From contig OZ004598.1 in the NCBI GenBank assembly GCA_963924555.1, positions 5,492,858 through 5,556,857 on the forward strand: a DNA stretch of 64,000 bases. The letters are read 5' to 3'. Positions within the stretch are counted from its first letter, which is position 1. The number at the start of each line of letters is the position of its first letter. The translations under genes were made by a program, and so were the position numbers. This DNA is from Crambe crambe. Taxonomy: Eukaryota; Porifera; Demospongiae; Poecilosclerida; Crambeidae. Below, one piece after another: positions 61,201-64,000 of this stretch. The notes under the pieces are model-generated. The model was not told where the DNA came from, did no database searches, and worked only from the letters and a program-made list of their open reading frames with translations.

Positions 61201-62988
61201 TCCACTCTGAGAACTCTAGCCACTGGCAATGGACAGGACAGTGCCGAAGAAAGCAATCTTGCACTTGAGTTGTTTCTCCAGTGCAGTCATCACCACCATA
61301 TTGAGGTGCAGGATTGGTGCAAGATCTCCGTCTGGTTTGTGTTCCATTGCTGCAAGTCTTGCTGCAGTCTGACCACTGAGTCCATTTGGTCCAGCCTCCG
61401 TGAACTGCAGCCATGCAAGCCATGAGGGTAAAAATTACATTCCACTAAAATGGCTGCTATGCATGATTTCCCAAGTGGTGCCAATTCATCAAACAAAGGT
61501 GCAGAGGTGAAATTTTATGTACAGCATACCTTTACCACCCTAATAGGTTCAACTTACTTGGGCAAAAATGTGTGTTGCAGGGACGATAGTTAATGGAGGA
61601 GCCTTGGCAGGGCTGACCACCGTACTTCTCCACTTGCAGCTTTCCTCTGGTACGGGACATGTTTCCACCTCCACACTCAACACTGCACACACTCCATTCA
61701 TCCCAAGCCCCCCACACACAGTTCACTGCATCCATGCATACAAACAATCAAAGATCTCTCCTGAATGGTCAAAGTCTTCCTTACCAGGACAGTGGCGAAG
61801 AAAACATCCTTTTTCTTCTCTTGATTCTCCTATGCAGTCACTCCCATTGTACATTGGAGCAGGATTGTCACACCTCCTGGTCCTTATTTGAGTCCCATTG
61901 CCACATGTAGTACTGCAATCACTCCATTGGGTCCAATTACCCCACCCGCCATGAACTGAGGGACAAAGGATAGTCAATCTGGTCAGGACAAGTGCAATGT
62001 GAAAAAAACTCACCAGGACATTTGTGAGTATTACAGTCTTGTATTTGCACACGATCTCCATTACAGTTGATAATGGCTTTATTCTCGATGTCACATTTCC
62101 TCATTCTACTCTGTCTGCCTCCACCACACTCACGGCTGCACTGGGTCCAGACAGTCCAGGGTCCCCATGAATCCTTCTCTTGTTTGCCATTGATTGAATC
62201 GACTGGTCCTCTAGTATCATTCACTCTGAAAGGCAGTGATTTCAGATAATCTGCACATGTAGAGAAGCAAAAGGATCAATTTTAACATCTGCCTTACAGC
62301 TATATAGCCATGAACTCACCGCATTTTGCACAACATGCCCCAGGGAGGGTATAAGGAGCTTTATGATCTTCACATGCAGCTATATACTCGCACCGGATAT
62401 TTAAGAGTTGGAGGTTGTTATTTTCCTGCAAAAATAAAATGCAGAATTATTGTAAAGAGAATGATAGCTCTAGCTAATATAATTATGCAGGCTGTAGTTG
62501 TATAGTTAGTAGTTGCATGAGGCTATCATGGAGAAATTTAGCCTACAATTTAGTCATATCATGCAATTATTCTGCAAAATGAGACAGATATAGCTGGATA
62601 TTGTATGCAGCAGACAATTCATTGCAATGCAAGAAAAGAATCCTCTTACCAAGCACGAGTAAACTTCGCAAGGATTGGTTTGACTAGTTATGTTCTGTCC
62701 TTTCCTTAGGAAGGTGGTTTCTCCATTCATGATCATTTTACATCCTTGTTGACACTGCATGATGCAAAAACAATGCATTGTTGTTAAATATGAGCATGCA
62801 TGCATGGTGAATGTGGTGGACTCACAGTTGATGCGGGCTGCACTGTACTTGAGGTTCCATCCAGTGGATTCAGTGGAACAGCTATAGAATAAAAGAATCA
62901 TCAAATAACTCAGCTAGCTTAGGTTTTTAGTCTTACCACAAGCTGGTGCTGAGAAAAGAGCTGCAAGGCAGATAAGAATTAATCTCAT
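57232..62988 (-). CDS. Thrombospondin with VWC, five TSRs, EGFs, type 3 repeats and C-terminal domain
   Basis: A secreted calcium-binding matrix glycoprotein. The minus-strand start at 62988 has a signal peptide ([18 protein letters not shown]). A short linker leads directly to a VWC domain ([15 protein letters not shown] to PGACCAKC). Five thrombospondin type 1 repeats follow, with WGPWTVW, WGNWTQW, WGAWDEW, WTKWTQW and a variant WLEFSEW, each with CSxxC. Four EGF-like modules come next ([31 protein letters not shown] and others). The type 3 calcium repeats (DxDxDGxGDxCD units, about 59760-58310) contain RGD twice (DGRGDQCDN and FRGDLCDN). The C-terminal L-type lectin-like domain (about 58100-57232) shows [20 protein letters not shown] and WNLRYSS and ends LAQCRS. 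I find no N-terminal laminin-G-like domain and no oligomerising coiled coil. Confidence 0.92.
58133..58222 (-). repeat. (CT)n microsatellite at a thrombospondin 3' splice site
   Basis: About 45 dinucleotide units. In the sense of the gene, (CT)n runs into CCAG and then the exon GGAACAGAGGTTCATCAG. Confidence 0.92.
59003..59194 (-). repeat. 190-bp purine-only tract in a thrombospondin intron
   Basis: The plus strand is almost purely G and A (GGGAGGGAGGAGGGGAGGGA type). In the gene's sense it is C/T-rich and abuts the acceptor CCCCCTACAG before the exon that opens AAAGACAGTGATC. Many runs of three or more G could form G-quadruplexes on the plus strand. Confidence 0.88.
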
Positions 62989-64000
62989 ATCTGCAAAAAA
63001 AAAAAACAACAACAAAAAACTAGTAGGTGCTTCTTTGAGTCGCAGAGGCTGCAGAAGTAAATGTACCAATTTTACTGAGAACTAGCTTTATATCTGCAGT
63101 AGAGGTGAACGCCCCTGCCCCACTCGAGCTCGCCCACGATTTTGAATGATTCAATTCCTTTGTGGTGGTCGGTATGACGGTTATGCAGCCATGTAACCAC
63201 TATTTGTATTGTCATAGTAAACAATTACAATAAGCTTCCGAGCTTATTGCAGGTGTCGTTGGAGAAGGAATGCAGATTTCCACATTTCATGAACTCTGAG
63301 AAGTGAGTTCATAATTAGAGTGGCATGTGTGTGAATCCACACTAGTGAATGTGGTTCGCCACAGGGCGTTTGAATCTTAGCAGACACTACTCTATGCTAT
63401 GATTGGACGTATGGATCATCTGGTGAGTCCTAGGGTATCATCCCCTGCCAGTATGGCCAGCATAAACTTGAGCACAACACATACTAACTTACAGTGATTC
63501 CTTGCGGTAATATCTGTGGGTGACAGCAGATGTTGTAAATTCTCCAGAGCAAAAATCTTTTTTACAATTTTAGCTCGATGAAAGAGGATTATTAAAGTGT
63601 GCACTTAATGTGGGTGGATGGTATGTATGTTATTAATGTCTCGACTTTCAGGTTTTTTGATCGAATGTAATAAGAATTCCTTTATGTCTGTTGTCATATC
63701 TCCTTGCTCACTTCTCCAAAGGTCGCATACGTAACTAAATTGCAGTGAGAGGTTAACGTTGCCTCATTTAGAAGAAATGTAGAAGACATGGAGGAGACAT
63801 GGAGGAGTAACTCTTCATTTGGCCTCACCATCATGTTGTCAAAAGCCTTGCTGGCATACTAGCCATGAGAACCGTGGTAACACTAAATATTTCCTCTGCT
63901 CAGTTAGACCTAGTCTGCTGCATTATTGCATTTGGCACTAGCTGGTCTGAGGGTGGAGTTGCAGTACTGTAACGTCACCAAGTGAGACTTGCTCTCATCC
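62989..64000. other. Upstream of thrombospondin, no gene seen
   Basis: This 1-kb end of the window should include the thrombospondin promoter. I see no reliable coding frame. A perfect 8-bp-arm hairpin (CAATAAGC / GCTTATTG) lies at 63228-63249. The far right may belong to a gene outside the window. Confidence 0.45.

Overview
The window is nuclear DNA of an animal. Eighteen protein-coding genes can be read, most split by short GT-AG introns (often 50-100 nt) and packed a few hundred bases apart or less. The set includes lineages typical of multicellular animals: a thrombospondin, an RB-family pocket protein, phospholipase C-gamma, a DOK/IRS-type docking protein, an I-BAR protein and YEATS2. 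Compact gene spacing plus a thrombospondin of unusual domain order suggest an early-branching metazoan, most likely a sponge. That assignment is inference; no mitochondrial or rRNA marker is present to confirm it.

Layout, left to right: RBL1/2-like pocket protein (+), NOP9 (+), lysyl-tRNA synthetase (+), NDUFS6 (-), an unrecognised Ser/Thr-rich basic protein (+), a DUF4618/C20orf96-like coiled-coil protein (-), VPS35 (+), TBC1D20 (-), a ZDHHC1-like palmitoyltransferase (+), a DOK-like PH-PTB adaptor (+), TMEM18 (-), an MTSS1-like I-BAR protein (+), PLC-gamma (-), RPL14 (+), CPSF1 (-), a DUSP15/22-like phosphatase (+), YEATS2 (-, intronless coding region) and a thrombospondin (-). From lysyl-tRNA synthetase to YEATS2 the strands alternate almost perfectly, giving six head-to-head pairs with gaps of 112-739 bp and seven tail-to-tail junctions. 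There is no operon-like functional grouping; these are mostly housekeeping and signalling genes.

The less ordinary content is in the spaces between and inside the genes. A 485-bp element with about 102-bp terminal inverted repeats and a perfect 9-bp target duplication (Mutator-like MITE) sits in the VPS35 divergent promoter and carries a broken fragment of a RecQ-type helicase. Two near-palindromic 156-bp elements flank an inverted copy of the PLC-gamma exon-1 donor region in the PLC-gamma/RPL14 promoter. A third 156-bp TA-flanked foldback lies in a CPSF1 intron. A dispersed foldback family occurs in lysyl-tRNA synthetase and CPSF1 introns. The VPS35 3' end is duplicated and the copy supplies the last codons of TBC1D20. 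Several introns have long (CT)n or C/T-rich arrays serving as, or lying near, their polypyrimidine tracts, and an MTSS1-like intron holds a 37-bp minisatellite.

Exon borders were worked out by eye from frame continuity and GT-AG sites and are not transcript-confirmed; CDS spans run from start codon to stop codon and include introns. I found no convincing tRNA, rRNA or CRISPR sequence. I saw no prokaryote-like restriction, phage or defence system.
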